From Massilia eburnea (GTDB taxonomy: Bacteria; Pseudomonadota; Gammaproteobacteria; Burkholderiales; Burkholderiaceae_D): DNA of 59,257 bases. Location of the stretch: contig NZ_WNKX01000027.1 in assembly GCF_009720745.1 (NCBI RefSeq), positions 1-59,257 on the forward strand. The letters run 5' to 3'. Within the stretch, counting starts at the first letter, position 1; every line of letters begins with the position of its first letter. The translations under genes and the position numbers were made by a program. The notes under the pieces were generated by a model that searched no databases, was not told where the DNA came from, and saw nothing but the letters and a program-made list of their open reading frames with translations. Shown here one piece after another: positions 23,765 to 32,464 of this stretch.

Positions 23765-26700
23765 ATGGACTTCTCCAAGCACTTTATCGAGCACCCTCGC
23801 CTTGCGACCGTCATTTCAATTTTCATTTTCCTGACGGGCTTGCTGGCAATCTTCCAATTGCCGATTTCCGAATATCCGGAAGTGGCGCCGCCCCAGATTG
23901 TGGTGCGCGCGCAGTTCCCCGGCGCGAATCCGCGTGTCATCTCGGAGACGGTTGCAGCGCCGCTTGAAGAACAGATCAACGGTCTGGAAAACGTGCTGTA
24001 TTTCCAGAGCCAGGCTACCGCTGACGGCAGCTTGAGCATCACCGTCACGTTCAAGATTGGGACCGTGCCGGAACAGGCCGAAACAGCGGTACAGAACAGG
24101 ATCAATCGCGCCCTTCCCCGCTTGCCCGACATCGTGCGCCAGATCGGCGTCACCACCGAGAAGCAGTCATCGAGCCTGACCATGGTGGTGCACATGGTCA
24201 GCCCGGACAACAGCCACGACACGCTATACCTGCGAAATTACGGGAACCTGTATGTACGGGATGAGCTGCTGCGTATTCCCGGCATGGGTACCGTGCTGTT
24301 CTTCGGCGGTGGAGATTATGCGATGCGCATCTGGATCGATCCGCAAAAACTGGCCGCGCGCAGCATGACTGCCGGGGATGTTATCCAGTCGATCCGTGAG
24401 CAGAACGCCCAGGTGGCGGCTGGCGTGGTCGGTTCCCCGCCAGCGGTCAACAATACCGAATTCCAGCTGGCAGTGAACGCGCAAGGCCGGCTCAATAAGG
24501 AGGAGGACTTCGCGAACATCATCGTCCGCAGCGACACGCGTACCGGAGCTCTCGTCCGGCTCAAGGACGTAGCCCGGGTCGAGATGAGTGCCAGTACTTT
24601 TGCCTTGCGCAGCCTGTTGAACAATAAGGACGCAGTGGCAATCGGTATCTTCCAGTCGCCAGGCTCCAATGCACTGGCCCTGTCCGAGAATGTCCGGTCG
24701 ACGATGGCACGGCTGAAGCGTGACTTCCCACAGGGCGTCGATTTCGACATCGTCTACGACCCGACACGGTTTGTACAGACTTCCATTGAGAAGGTGGTGC
24801 ATACCCTGATTGAAGCGGTGTTGCTGGTGGTGCTGGTGGTGATCATCTTCCTCCAGACCTGGCGCGCCTCGGTGATTCCACTGCTGGCAGTTCCTGTTTC
24901 CATTGTGGGCACATTCGGGCTGCTGCTTTTGCTGGGCTATTCGATCAATACACTGACCTTGTTCGGCCTGGTGCTGGCAATTGGTATTGTGGTCGACGAT
25001 GCAATCGTGGTGGTGGAAAACGTCGAACGTAATATCGCAGACGGCCTGACGCCGCATGCGGCGACACATCAAGCCATGAGCGAGGTTAGCGGCCCGATTG
25101 TGGCGATTGCGCTGGTGTTATGCGCAGTGTTCATCCCATTGACTTTTGTGCCTGGCCTCTCCGGCCAGTTCTATCGACAGTTCGCCGTCACCATCGCCAT
25201 TTCCACGGTGATTTCGGCCATCAACTCCCTGACCTTGTCACCGGCTTTGGCGGCACTCCTCCTGCGCCCGCACGATGCGCCAAAAGACACCGTGATGATC
25301 TGGATGGATAAGCTGTTCGGCCGCTTCTTCCATTGGTTTAACTGCTTCTTCCAGCGCCAAAGCAAGAGGTACAGCCGGGGGGTCGACGGTATCTTGAAGC
25401 GCAAGACCGCGGCGCTGATCGTTTATGGCGTTTTGCTGGCCCTGACTGCCCTGATGTTTGGTGCGATTCCAAGCGGTTTCGTGCCTTCGCCTGACAAGCA
25501 GTACCTGATTGGCGTCGCCCAGCTCCCCGCCGGCGCCACCCTGGACCGCACGGAAAAGGTGATCCGGGACATGAGCGATATCGCGCGCAAAGTGCCGGGC
25601 ATCGAGAACTCCATTGGATTCCCGGGCCTGTCAATTGCCGGCTTTTCTGCCGCACCAAACGAAGGCATCGTCTTCCTGGGCCTGAAGCCGTTTGAGGAAA
25701 GAACGACTGCAGCGCTGTCGAAGGACGGCATTTTGCAGAAGGTGAACGGGGCCATGCAGCAGATACAAGGGGCCCGGATTTTCGTGGTGCCGCCACCTGC
25801 TGTCGACGGCCTGGGCGCTGCCGGCGGCTTCAAGGTGATGGTGCAGGACCGCACAAGCCAGGGCGAACAAGCGCTATACGGCAGCGTATGGGGCATCCTT
25901 GGGCCAATCTACGGCAATCAGAAATCGACCATCGCGACGCCCTACTCCACATACGACATCAACGTTCCGCAGCTCTTTGCCGATGTCGATCGCACCAAGG
26001 CAAAGCAGATGGGTGTGCCCTTGCAGTCCATTTACGATACGCTGCAAATCAACCTCGGCTCGCTGTATGTGAACGACTTTACGCGTTTTGGAAAGACCTA
26101 TCAGGTGGTGGTGCAGGCGGATGCTCCCTATCGCGCCAATGCCGACAATATCGCTCGGCTTGAAACGCGCAACGATGCCGGACAGATGGTGCAGCTCGGC
26201 GCCCTGATGCAAATCAAACCCACCTTCGGACCGACCCGTGTGACGCGCTATAACGGCTTCCCCGCCGCTGATATCAATGGTGCGCCGAAGCCCGGATTCT
26301 CCAGCGGCCAGGCGGAGGCCGAGATTGAAAAGCTGGTTAAAGGCCTGCCGCGAGGCATGGGCTTTGAATGGACTGACCTTACCTACCAGGACCGATTGAC
26401 GCGCGACATCACATTGCCCGGCGTCGGGGCCAAGATACCGACATTGGCTGCGGTGCTGCTCGTATCTGTCGTGCTGGTCGTGCTGGTACTGACAGCGCAG
26501 TACGAAAGCTGGAGTTTGCCGCTGGCGATTATCCTTATCGTTCCGATGTGTATTTTGTGCGCATTGTTCGGAGTCTGGCTGTCACACTGGCCGCCGTTCA
26601 AGCAGACCGGGGACCTGAATATATTTACGCAGGTCGCGCTCGTGGTGCTGGTCGGCCTGGCGTGCAAGAACGCCATCCTGATCGTTGAATTTGCCAAGGA

Positions 26701-27055
26701 GCTCGAAGAGCGTGGCAAGCCGATGCTTGAGGCGGTGCTCGAGGCCTGCCATTTGCGCCTGCGACCTATCCTGATGACGTCCATCGCCTTCTGCGCCGGG
26801 GTCATTCCGCTTATCCTGGGAAGTGGTGCAGGCAGCGAAATGCGTCGGGCGATGGGGATTGCCGTCTTCTCAGGCATGGTTGGCGTGACGTTCTTCGGCA
26901 TCTTCCTCACGCCACTGTTCTACAGCATGGTACGCAAGAGCACCGAGAAGCGCCGTGAACATGCGGCCGAAGTGCGCCGTGCGGTTGATGCAGCCGCTCA
27001 TCCCTTCCACGCCGGCGTCGACGACGCCGAAGTGCCGCCAAAGGGGAAATCATGA
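23765..27055 (+). CDS. RND efflux inner-membrane pump (MexF-like, HAE1)
   Basis: A 1096-residue proton-driven drug exporter with 12 membrane segments and two large periplasmic loops. It begins FSKHFIEHPRLATVISIFI like MexF/OqxB. The proton-relay pair is present in segment 4 (GIVVDDAIVVVENVERN), and segment 10 has GLACKNAILIVEFAKE. Related pumps export chloramphenicol, quinolones and biphenyl-type compounds; substrates here are untested. The C-terminal tail beyond the last segment is about 40 residues longer than in close relatives and rich in Ala and Asp. The stop overlaps the next start as ATGA. Confidence 0.95.
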   Translation: MDFSKHFIEHPRLATVISIFIFLTGLLAIFQLPISEYPEVAPPQIVVRAQFPGANPRVISETVAAPLEEQINGLENVLYFQSQATADGSLSITVTFKIGTVPEQAETAVQNRINRALPRLPDIVRQIGVTTEKQSSSLTMVVHMVSPDNSHDTLYLRNYGNLYVRDELLRIPGMGTVLFFGGGDYAMRIWIDPQKLAARSMTAGDVIQSIREQNAQVAAGVVGSPPAVNNTEFQLAVNAQGRLNKEEDFANIIVRSDTRTGALVRLKDVARVEMSASTFALRSLLNNKDAVAIGIFQSPGSNALALSENVRSTMARLKRDFPQGVDFDIVYDPTRFVQTSIEKVVHTLIEAVLLVVLVVIIFLQTWRASVIPLLAVPVSIVGTFGLLLLLGYSINTLTLFGLVLAIGIVVDDAIVVVENVERNIADGLTPHAATHQAMSEVSGPIVAIALVLCAVFIPLTFVPGLSGQFYRQFAVTIAISTVISAINSLTLSPALAALLLRPHDAPKDTVMIWMDKLFGRFFHWFNCFFQRQSKRYSRGVDGILKRKTAALIVYGVLLALTALMFGAIPSGFVPSPDKQYLIGVAQLPAGATLDRTEKVIRDMSDIARKVPGIENSIGFPGLSIAGFSAAPNEGIVFLGLKPFEERTTAALSKDGILQKVNGAMQQIQGARIFVVPPPAVDGLGAAGGFKVMVQDRTSQGEQALYGSVWGILGPIYGNQKSTIATPYSTYDINVPQLFADVDRTKAKQMGVPLQSIYDTLQINLGSLYVNDFTRFGKTYQVVVQADAPYRANADNIARLETRNDAGQMVQLGALMQIKPTFGPTRVTRYNGFPAADINGAPKPGFSSGQAEAEIEKLVKGLPRGMGFEWTDLTYQDRLTRDITLPGVGAKIPTLAAVLLVSVVLVVLVLTAQYESWSLPLAIILIVPMCILCALFGVWLSHWPPFKQTGDLNIFTQVALVVLVGLACKNAILIVEFAKELEERGKPMLEAVLEACHLRLRPILMTSIAFCAGVIPLILGSGAGSEMRRAMGIAVFSGMVGVTFFGIFLTPLFYSMVRKSTEKRREHAAEVRRAVDAAAHPFHAGVDDAEVPPKGKS

Positions 27056-28437
27056 AACGCACCCTCTCACTCGCCGCAACGCTGGCACTTGCGGCGTGCT
27101 CACACGCCCCGCAAGTCGCGCGCTACCAGCCGCCTGCGCAGGCCAGCTTCGTCAACGCCCCCGAACAAACTGCCAATGACGAACCGGTAGCGGAGTTCTG
27201 GCAGCGATTTGAAGACGACCAGCTATCGTCCCTCATTCAACGGGCCTTGAAGGCAAACACCGACGTGCGAACCGCGGCGGCTAATCTTGCAGAATCCCGT
27301 GCCGTAGAACGCCTCGCGGATGCTGACCTGTGGCCGACGGTGAACCTCGGCGCCGGTGCTGCGCGCATCCGCGCAAAGGACGGTAATGGCGTTCCAAAGA
27401 CGAATAACGCCTATTCCGTAGGGCTGGATGTGTTGTGGGAAGTGGATGTCTTCGGACGCCTGAGCGATGCTCGGCGTGCTGCCCAGGCCGGCGTATTGGC
27501 AGGCGAAGCGGGCTATCGAGCAGCCCAGCTCAGCGTCGCCGCCGAAGTCGCACGCAACTACTTCAATTTGCGTGGGCTGCAGGAACAATTGCGCGTCGCG
27601 GTGGCATCGCTGGAGACGCAGCGCGCGGCCCTGCAACTGGTCGAAGCGCGCGAAGGCGTTGGCCGCGGCACAGCCCTTGATACAGAGCGTGCCCGAGCCC
27701 TGGTCAATTCAACTGCCGCTTCCGTCCCTGCCTTCGAATCTGCCTTGGCCAGGGTACGCTATCGCCTGGCCGTGCTCTGCGGACTTCCACCAACTGGACT
27801 GGATGATGAACTGAAGCAAGCGCGCGCCCTGCCCGGTCTCAAGTCCTACAATCTTGGCGGCATCGGCACGCCGGAAAACCTGCTCCGGCGCCGCCCGGAC
27901 GTGCAAGTCGCTGAAGCCCAACTTGCCGCAGCCTCGGCCAACGCAGGCGTAGCACGCAGCGCCTGGTTCCCAACCATTACCTTGGGTGGAACCCTTGGCC
28001 AAAACGCCTCACATATTGGCGATATTGGAAAAGGCTCGTCCTACGCGTATAACCTGGGCGCGCAACTCGCGTGGAACCTGCTCGACTTCGGCCGGATCCG
28101 GGCCAATATCGCCGCCTCGGACGCCCGCGCCGAGGCGGCAGCAGTGAATTACGAACGCGCGGTGCTGGCTGCCCTCGAAGAGACTGAAGGCGCGTTCGTC
28201 AACTACACCAAATCACAACAGCAAGCCGCCTTGCTTTACGACGCAGTCGTCGCATCGGAGCAGGCAGCTCACATCGCGCGGGAGAGGTTTGCCGTCGGCT
28301 CTACCGATTTCCTAGTCGTACTCGATGCCGAGCGCGAACTGCTTTCCGCGCGCGACCGGTTAGCGCAGGCGCAGGCAGGTGCGGCCAGCTCTTTGGTCCT
28401 AGTCTACAAAGCACTTGCTGGCGGTTGGGGTGGATAG
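27052..28437 (+). CDS. RND efflux outer-membrane channel (OprN/NodT family)
   Basis: A 461-residue outer-membrane factor with a lipoprotein signal and lipobox LAAC (Cys16). Two repeated barrel/alpha-helical halves are visible, with EFWQRFEDDQLSSLIQRAL opening the first and the NodT-family signature GTPENLLRRRPDVQVAEAQL at mid-length. It forms the trimeric TolC-like exit duct for the pump encoded upstream, whose stop overlaps this start by four bases. The minus-strand terminator at 28438-28475 may also end this operon. Confidence 0.93.
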   Translation: MKRTLSLAATLALAACSHAPQVARYQPPAQASFVNAPEQTANDEPVAEFWQRFEDDQLSSLIQRALKANTDVRTAAANLAESRAVERLADADLWPTVNLGAGAARIRAKDGNGVPKTNNAYSVGLDVLWEVDVFGRLSDARRAAQAGVLAGEAGYRAAQLSVAAEVARNYFNLRGLQEQLRVAVASLETQRAALQLVEAREGVGRGTALDTERARALVNSTAASVPAFESALARVRYRLAVLCGLPPTGLDDELKQARALPGLKSYNLGGIGTPENLLRRRPDVQVAEAQLAAASANAGVARSAWFPTITLGGTLGQNASHIGDIGKGSSYAYNLGAQLAWNLLDFGRIRANIAASDARAEAAAVNYERAVLAALEETEGAFVNYTKSQQQAALLYDAVVASEQAAHIARERFAVGSTDFLVVLDAERELLSARDRLAQAQAGAASSLVLVYKALAGGWGG

Positions 28438-28475
28438 ACAAAAAAGCCGCCGCCATTCTCGGTCACCGCGGCTTC
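28438..28475 (-). terminator. Rho-independent terminator facing left
   Basis: AAGCCGC (28444-28450) pairs with GCGGCTT (28468-28474). Read on the minus strand the stem is followed by six T. It lies 30 bases beyond the 3' end of the tRNA-Ser remnant, the same arrangement as the terminator behind the intact tRNA-Ser, and could also stop the convergent efflux operon. Confidence 0.55.
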
Positions 28476-28504
28476 GTTGACTCTTATGGAACGACCAGGA
28501 GATA

Positions 28505-28537
28505 AATCTGGCGGGACGGTGGGATTTGAACACGATA
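28505..28537 (-). pseudogene. tRNA-Ser 3'-end remnant (attachment-site-like direct repeat)
   Basis: These 33 bases align with 30895-30930, the 3' end of the intact tRNA-Ser(GCU) plus its CCA. Differences are one substitution and three missing bases. Read on the minus strand it contains a T-arm-like GTTCAAATCCCAC and ends GCCA. No other part of a tRNA follows. Copy and original lie in the same orientation 2.4 kb apart and bracket AT-rich DNA, as left and right attachment sites do. Confidence 0.6.
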
Positions 28538-28781
28538 GCTAACCCGTTGAATTCACAAGATGCCCGTGCACCGCAGCCCATGAGGAGCCCCAAAAAAAGC
28601 CCCGAAACTGAAACGCCGTGCGACCTCCTAGCTTGCATAAGAAGGCTACCGCAATTCGCTTCTTTGGAGCGCTCGCGGTATGACGCAGTTGACCGCTCGG
28701 AAATTGGCGCAGACGGCCAACCGTGTCAGGGTGACATTGTCACCTTCCGAAAACAGGCGCGAAACTATTAGCTCTTTCTCT
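28538..28781. other. Gene-free stretch with a 15-base palindrome
   Basis: No convincing gene is seen in these 244 bases. They contain GGTGACA-T-TGTCACC (28730-28744), a perfect 15-base palindrome of the size of a phage or small-regulator operator. Short open frames on both strands show no recognisable protein. Confidence 0.4.
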
Positions 28782-29366
28782 TCAATTCCCTATGATTGTT
28801 ATCAGAACCGGCGCCGAGACTAACGCCGGCATTTCAGAACTATATACGTTTAAACCGAGGCCCATCCGCTTTGGAAGTGAGCTTCGATACTCCACTATCA
28901 GGTCATATTTCTGCCCAAGGTGTAATTCGTAATCCCTCAAAGAAATACTAATTTTTTCATCCAAATATTTGCGTGGACCAATCTTTACGAAATCCTTAGC
29001 CGATGCTGGGGGAGGAGATAAGCTGGCTACGAAATTTGAATCAATCTTGCGACCACTGCTATGTTCTCTAAGAATTACGTTTATCTCATTTGAAAAATCC
29101 CCCTTTGCCGGAAAATAGATATCTGCAGACGACACATTCTGCAACGTTATTTGCAAATCGATATCATCATGAAGATTGTACTGCCGAGATAAAATATTCA
29201 AAGATATCTTTAATGGAGAATTTCCTGATTCAGTGATACCCTGTCCAACGTCGTTCCTGGCACATGAATGCTTTACAAAACCTAGCATCAAAACAATACC
29301 GAACAAGAAAGCGAGTATACAGCCGCCGGAATCTCGGCGACGGCAAAAAATAGTTATGCGCTCCAC
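28782..29366 (-). CDS. AT-rich exported protein, putative immunity protein
   Basis: A 194-residue frame with an N-terminal hydrophobic signal (LAFLFGIVLMLGFVKHSCA) and a beta-rich mature part (PLKISLNILSRQYNLHDDID, then YDLIVEYRSSLPKRMG). The fold may be immunoglobulin-like; no family is recognised. Codon use and base composition are far more AT-rich than the flanks: the 60-base line at 29161 has only 17 G or C. It starts 12 bases after the stop of the toxin-like fragment, the classic toxin-immunity order, so a periplasmic immunity role is suggested by position only. Confidence 0.55.
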   Translation of the reverse strand: MERITIFCRRRDSGGCILAFLFGIVLMLGFVKHSCARNDVGQGITESGNSPLKISLNILSRQYNLHDDIDLQITLQNVSSADIYFPAKGDFSNEINVILREHSSGRKIDSNFVASLSPPPASAKDFVKIGPRKYLDEKISISLRDYELHLGQKYDLIVEYRSSLPKRMGLGLNVYSSEMPALVSAPVLITIIGN

Positions 29367-29378
29367 ACTTTCTCCCTA

Positions 29379-29765
29379 TCAGTATTCATGAGTATTATAC
29401 AGAGTATGAGTATCGCTCTTCAGATAGTCAATTTGATGCTGCGTCAATCCAAACTTTTTGCCAACATTAATTTGAAACTTATTCGCCTCCCCTTCCATTG
29501 CTGGAGCGGACAACTCGTTATAAAAATAACCCAATCTTCTTTGCTCCATGTGAAAAGAGTCATGCCCTATTACCGAAGCTAGCCAAACTGTCGTCCCATT
29601 AAGTATATAGCTGGATCGAAGATGAAAAACGCCGGTATCGAGATTTATGCCAGTTCGACGACTATCTGAAACACTAAATCCAGAGATCTCGCGAATTATT
29701 CGTCTTTCCTCTTTCGACAATACCCCAGCATGATCATTTACCACGTTAATTGCAGAATCCAACAC
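29379..29765 (-). pseudogene. 5'-truncated Rhs/polymorphic-toxin C-terminal domain, metallopeptidase-like
   Basis: A 128-residue frame that begins immediately after a TGA, at a GTG without a Shine-Dalgarno, as expected for the detached tip of a larger protein. It contains SVIGHDSFHMEQ and, further on, EGEANKFQINVGKKFGL: an HxxxH plus downstream glutamate arrangement that could bind a metal and resembles C-terminal tips of Rhs-type toxins. The name is an inference from memory of that family. The AT-rich sequence and the following signal-peptide gene fit an orphan toxin-immunity module whose N-terminal delivery part was lost. Confidence 0.45.
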
Positions 29766-29810
29766 TCAGCTGTGAGACCCGCTCCAGGCTATTGGAAGCG
29801 GAACCAGTGC

Positions 29811-29829
29811 AGGTCTGTCATTTGGACAG
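29811..29829 (+). repeat. Left REP-like end of RAYT unit
   Basis: Nineteen bases with an internal hairpin (stem CTGTC/GACAG, loop ATTTG), identical in inverse orientation to 30815-30833. It sits 110 bases before the transposase start. Confidence 0.75.
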
Positions 29830-29939
29830 AAAGCACGCACCATTGAGATTTCTCAAAATCACTTCAAAAACTTCAAACATTCCATCGCAGATTGCGTCAT
29901 CGCAATTATGCCCGAGTTCATTCGAAATACACTCGAGCC

Positions 29940-30791
29940 ATGAATCGACCTCTGCGTATTGAACTAGATAATTCGCTCTATCACATCACGGCACGCGGCG
30001 ATAGGCAGGACAAGATATTTCGCTCTGACAATGACCGACTCACTTGGCTCTCGCTACTTGGCGAAACCTGCGAGCGCTTCAACTTCTCCGTTCGCTCGTA
30101 CTGCCAAATGACCAATCACTTCCACATCTTGCTTGAAACCGCAAATGGGGAGCTCGGACGGGGCATGTGCCATCTCAATGGAAAATATTCACGATATTTC
30201 AACCGCACCCATGGCTTAGTTGGACATGTGTTCCAAGGGCGCTACAAAGCAATTCTTTGTCAGACCGAACTGTATCAACATGAGCTTTCGCGATACATCG
30301 AGCTCAACCCTGTGCGCGCCAAAATCGTCGCGCACCCAGTCGATTGGCCCTGGAGCAGTTATGCCGCAAAAATGGGCTTGGTGGACTCACCTATCTGGCT
30401 TCGTTCCGATGAAATATTGGCCCAGTTTGGAGGCGACCGAAGCTCGGCCATGGATGCTTATCAACAGTTCGTTTTGGCAGGACTAGGAGGCAAAAGTCCA
30501 CTTGCGAACGTATCAAACCACCTTATTTTGGGCGACGAAATTTTTCAGGCAAGTATTATCGGGCAGCCCATCGATGGGAATCCGTTGGAAGTCGTGAGGG
30601 CCCAACGGCGTGCCGTTGCACGCCCGTTGAAGGATTACTTTTCTGAGTATCGCAATCCGAAGGAAGCTATGGCTCGCGCCTATTCGTCCTTGGCTTACTC
30701 AATGCCAGAAATTGCCCAACATGCCGGGGTCTCCGTAAAGACGGTCAGTCGGGCGATTGCCCAGTTTGAGAGTCTGAAGAAAGTGCATTGA
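29940..30791 (+). CDS. REP-associated tyrosine transposase (RAYT, Y1_Tnp)
   Basis: A 283-residue HUH single-strand transposase. The metal-binding HUH motif is His60-Phe-His62 in MTNHFHILLE, and the likely nucleophile is Tyr119 in RYIELNPVRA, both hallmarks of TnpA-REP/RAYT proteins. A C-terminal extension with a helix-turn-helix-like segment (IAQHAGVSVKTVSRAIAQF) resembles the DnaA/Trp-repressor-like tail of some RAYTs. These enzymes cut and join REP hairpins; the 19-base inverted ends around the gene are the expected substrate. The ATG at 29940 matches the family N-terminus. The frame is intact, so activity is possible. Confidence 0.88.
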   Translation: MNRPLRIELDNSLYHITARGDRQDKIFRSDNDRLTWLSLLGETCERFNFSVRSYCQMTNHFHILLETANGELGRGMCHLNGKYSRYFNRTHGLVGHVFQGRYKAILCQTELYQHELSRYIELNPVRAKIVAHPVDWPWSSYAAKMGLVDSPIWLRSDEILAQFGGDRSSAMDAYQQFVLAGLGGKSPLANVSNHLILGDEIFQASIIGQPIDGNPLEVVRAQRRAVARPLKDYFSEYRNPKEAMARAYSSLAYSMPEIAQHAGVSVKTVSRAIAQFESLKKVH

Positions 30792-30814
30792 GAAAAATCA
30801 AAAGTGCGCGCTGC

Positions 30815-30833
30815 CTGTCCAAATGACAGACCT
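30815..30833 (-). repeat. Right REP-like end of RAYT unit
   Basis: Exact reverse complement of 29811-29829, beginning 24 bases after the transposase stop. It is followed within 30 bases by the tRNA-Ser terminator. Confidence 0.75.
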
Positions 30834-30859
30834 GGCACCGACTGTTGGCCGCTGGAAAA

Positions 30860-30886
30860 CAAAAAGCCCCGAACTAGTCGGGGCTG
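30860..30886 (-). terminator. Terminator of tRNA-Ser
   Basis: AGCCCCGA (30865-30872) and TCGGGGCT (30878-30885) form an eight-base stem with a five-base loop. On the minus strand it is followed by five T. It lies directly downstream of tRNA-Ser(GCU). Confidence 0.8.
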
Positions 30887-30898
30887 TTTGCTTGAATC

Positions 30899-30991
30899 TG
30901 GCGGAGACGGTGGGATTCGAACCCACGATACAGGTTTTGCCCGTATGCTTCCTTAGCAGGGAAGTGCCTTCGGCCACTCGGCCACGTCTCC
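30899..30991 (-). tRNA. tRNA-Ser (anticodon GCU)
   Basis: A 93-base type II tRNA with encoded CCA (30899-30901). The acceptor stem pairs GGAGACG at the 5' end with CGTCTCC at the 3' end. The D-arm, an anticodon loop centred on GCT (reads AGC and AGU codons), a long variable arm and the T-arm GTTCGAATCCCAC are all present. It stands downstream of lysC on the same strand, the conserved order in Burkholderiales. Its 3' end is duplicated in damaged form at 28505-28537. Confidence 0.96.
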
Positions 30992-31082
30992 TCGTTGATC
31001 TGTTACTGCGTCAACGCGACCGCTATATTAATGACCGTTCCTACCTTGGTCAAGGCAATCCAGCAGTTTTTTTAGGAAATAT

Positions 31083-32330
31083 TTACTCTTTTTCCAGTTC
31101 GAACGCTTTGTGTAGCGCGCGCACGGCCAGCTCCATGTATTTCTCGTCGATCAGGACGGAAATCTTGATCTCGGAGGTGGAGATCATCATGATGTTGATG
31201 CCTTCGTCGGCCAGGGTCTGGAACATCTTCGATGCGACGCCCACGTGCGAACGCATGCCTACGCCGACCACCGAAATCTTCGACACTTTGGCGTCGCCCA
31301 CCAGGGTGTGGTGGCCAATCTCGCCCTTCTCGTTGTGCAGCACGTCCAGCGCCTTCTGGTAGTCGTTGCGCGACACGGTGAAGGTGAAGTCGGTCTTGCC
31401 GTCGACGGCCTGGTTCTGGATGATCATGTCGACTTCAACGTTGGCGTCGGCGATCGGGCCCAGGATGTGGAATGCTACGCCTGGACGGTCTGGCACGCCC
31501 AGTACGGTGATTTTGGCTTCGTCGCGGTTGAAGGCGATGCCGGAGATGACTGCTTGTTCCATGTTTTGGTCTTCCTCAAACGAAATCAGGGTGCCCGAAG
31601 TGGCTTCTTCTTGCAGATCCATCAGCGGATCGGTCAGCGAGGACAGCACGCGGGTCGGTACGCGGTAGTTGCCGGCGAATTCCACCGAGCGGGTTTGCAG
31701 CACTTTGGAGCCCAGCGAAGCCAGTTCCAGCATTTCTTCAAACGTGATCGCTTTCAGGCGGCGGGCTTCGGAAACCACGCGCGGGTCGGTGGTGTAGACG
31801 CCGTCGACGTCGGTGTAGATCAGGCATTCGTCAGCCTTCAGCGCGGCGGCGATCGCCACGGCCGAAGTGTCGGAACCGCCGCGACCCAGGGTGGCGATGT
31901 TGTCGTTCTCGTCCACGCCCTGGAAGCCGGTGATGATCACGATGCGGCCCTTCTCCAGGTCTTCGCGCACGCGGCCGTCTTCGATCGACTGGATGCGGGC
32001 TTTGGTGAAGGCGGAGTCGGTCTTAATCGCTACTTGCCAGCCGGTGTAGGAAATGGCGTCCTTGCCAATGGCTTGCAGCGCCATCGACAGCAGGCCCACG
32101 GAGACTTGTTCGCCGGTGGAGGCGATCATGTCCAGTTCACGTGGGTCTGGCGGGTTCTGGATTTCCTTGGCCAGGGCAATCAGTCGGTTGGTCTCGCCGG
32201 ACATTGCCGACGGTACCACTACGATCTGGTGTCCCGCATCGTGCCATTTGGCGACGCGACGCGCGACGTTCTTGATGCGTTCCGTCGAGCCCATCGACGT
32301 ACCGCCGTATTTGTGAACGATTAAAGCCAT
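31083..32330 (-). CDS. lysC: Aspartate kinase
   Basis: A 415-residue enzyme phosphorylating aspartate at the first step of lysine, threonine, methionine and diaminopimelate synthesis. The N-terminal kinase domain begins MALIVHKYGGTSMGSTERI and contains FQGVDENDNIATLGRGGSD. Two C-terminal ACT domains (about 265-415) should bind the feedback inhibitors lysine or threonine. The length is normal for the single-function class. The ATG at 32330 is fixed by the family N-terminus. The gene is last in the cysS-to-lysC co-directional block, ahead of tRNA-Ser. Confidence 0.96.
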   Translation of the reverse strand: MALIVHKYGGTSMGSTERIKNVARRVAKWHDAGHQIVVVPSAMSGETNRLIALAKEIQNPPDPRELDMIASTGEQVSVGLLSMALQAIGKDAISYTGWQVAIKTDSAFTKARIQSIEDGRVREDLEKGRIVIITGFQGVDENDNIATLGRGGSDTSAVAIAAALKADECLIYTDVDGVYTTDPRVVSEARRLKAITFEEMLELASLGSKVLQTRSVEFAGNYRVPTRVLSSLTDPLMDLQEEATSGTLISFEEDQNMEQAVISGIAFNRDEAKITVLGVPDRPGVAFHILGPIADANVEVDMIIQNQAVDGKTDFTFTVSRNDYQKALDVLHNEKGEIGHHTLVGDAKVSKISVVGVGMRSHVGVASKMFQTLADEGINIMMISTSEIKISVLIDEKYMELAVRALHKAFELEKE

Positions 32331-32464
32331 GCTGATTTCCGCATTGATGTGATAAAGGGAGCCCTTTACTCTACATGCTGCGATGCAAAATCTCAAGTCA
32401 AAAAGTTCATACCCTCATACCTATTTGGCATAAGTTCATATGTCTAGACAGGTGTCGGCAAAAA

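Larger units (their letters stand above)
29811..30833. mobile_element. REP-associated transposase unit with 19-bp terminal inverted repeats
   Basis: The transposase gene at 29940-30791 is framed by AGGTCTGTCATTTGGACAG at 29811-29829 and its exact reverse complement at 30815-30833. Each end folds into a small hairpin (CTGTC-ATTTG-GACAG), as REP ends recognised by RAYT enzymes do. The whole unit is about 1.0 kb. Confidence 0.7.

Noticed and set aside
28399..28638. 79-residue minus-strand frame across the tRNA remnant
   Set aside because: It spans a terminator and a tRNA fragment and has the composition of a chance frame beside tRNA genes.
28538..30860. Integrase gene for the tRNA-Ser island
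   Set aside because: No tyrosine-recombinase motif was found on either strand, so mobility by integration is not claimed for its present form.
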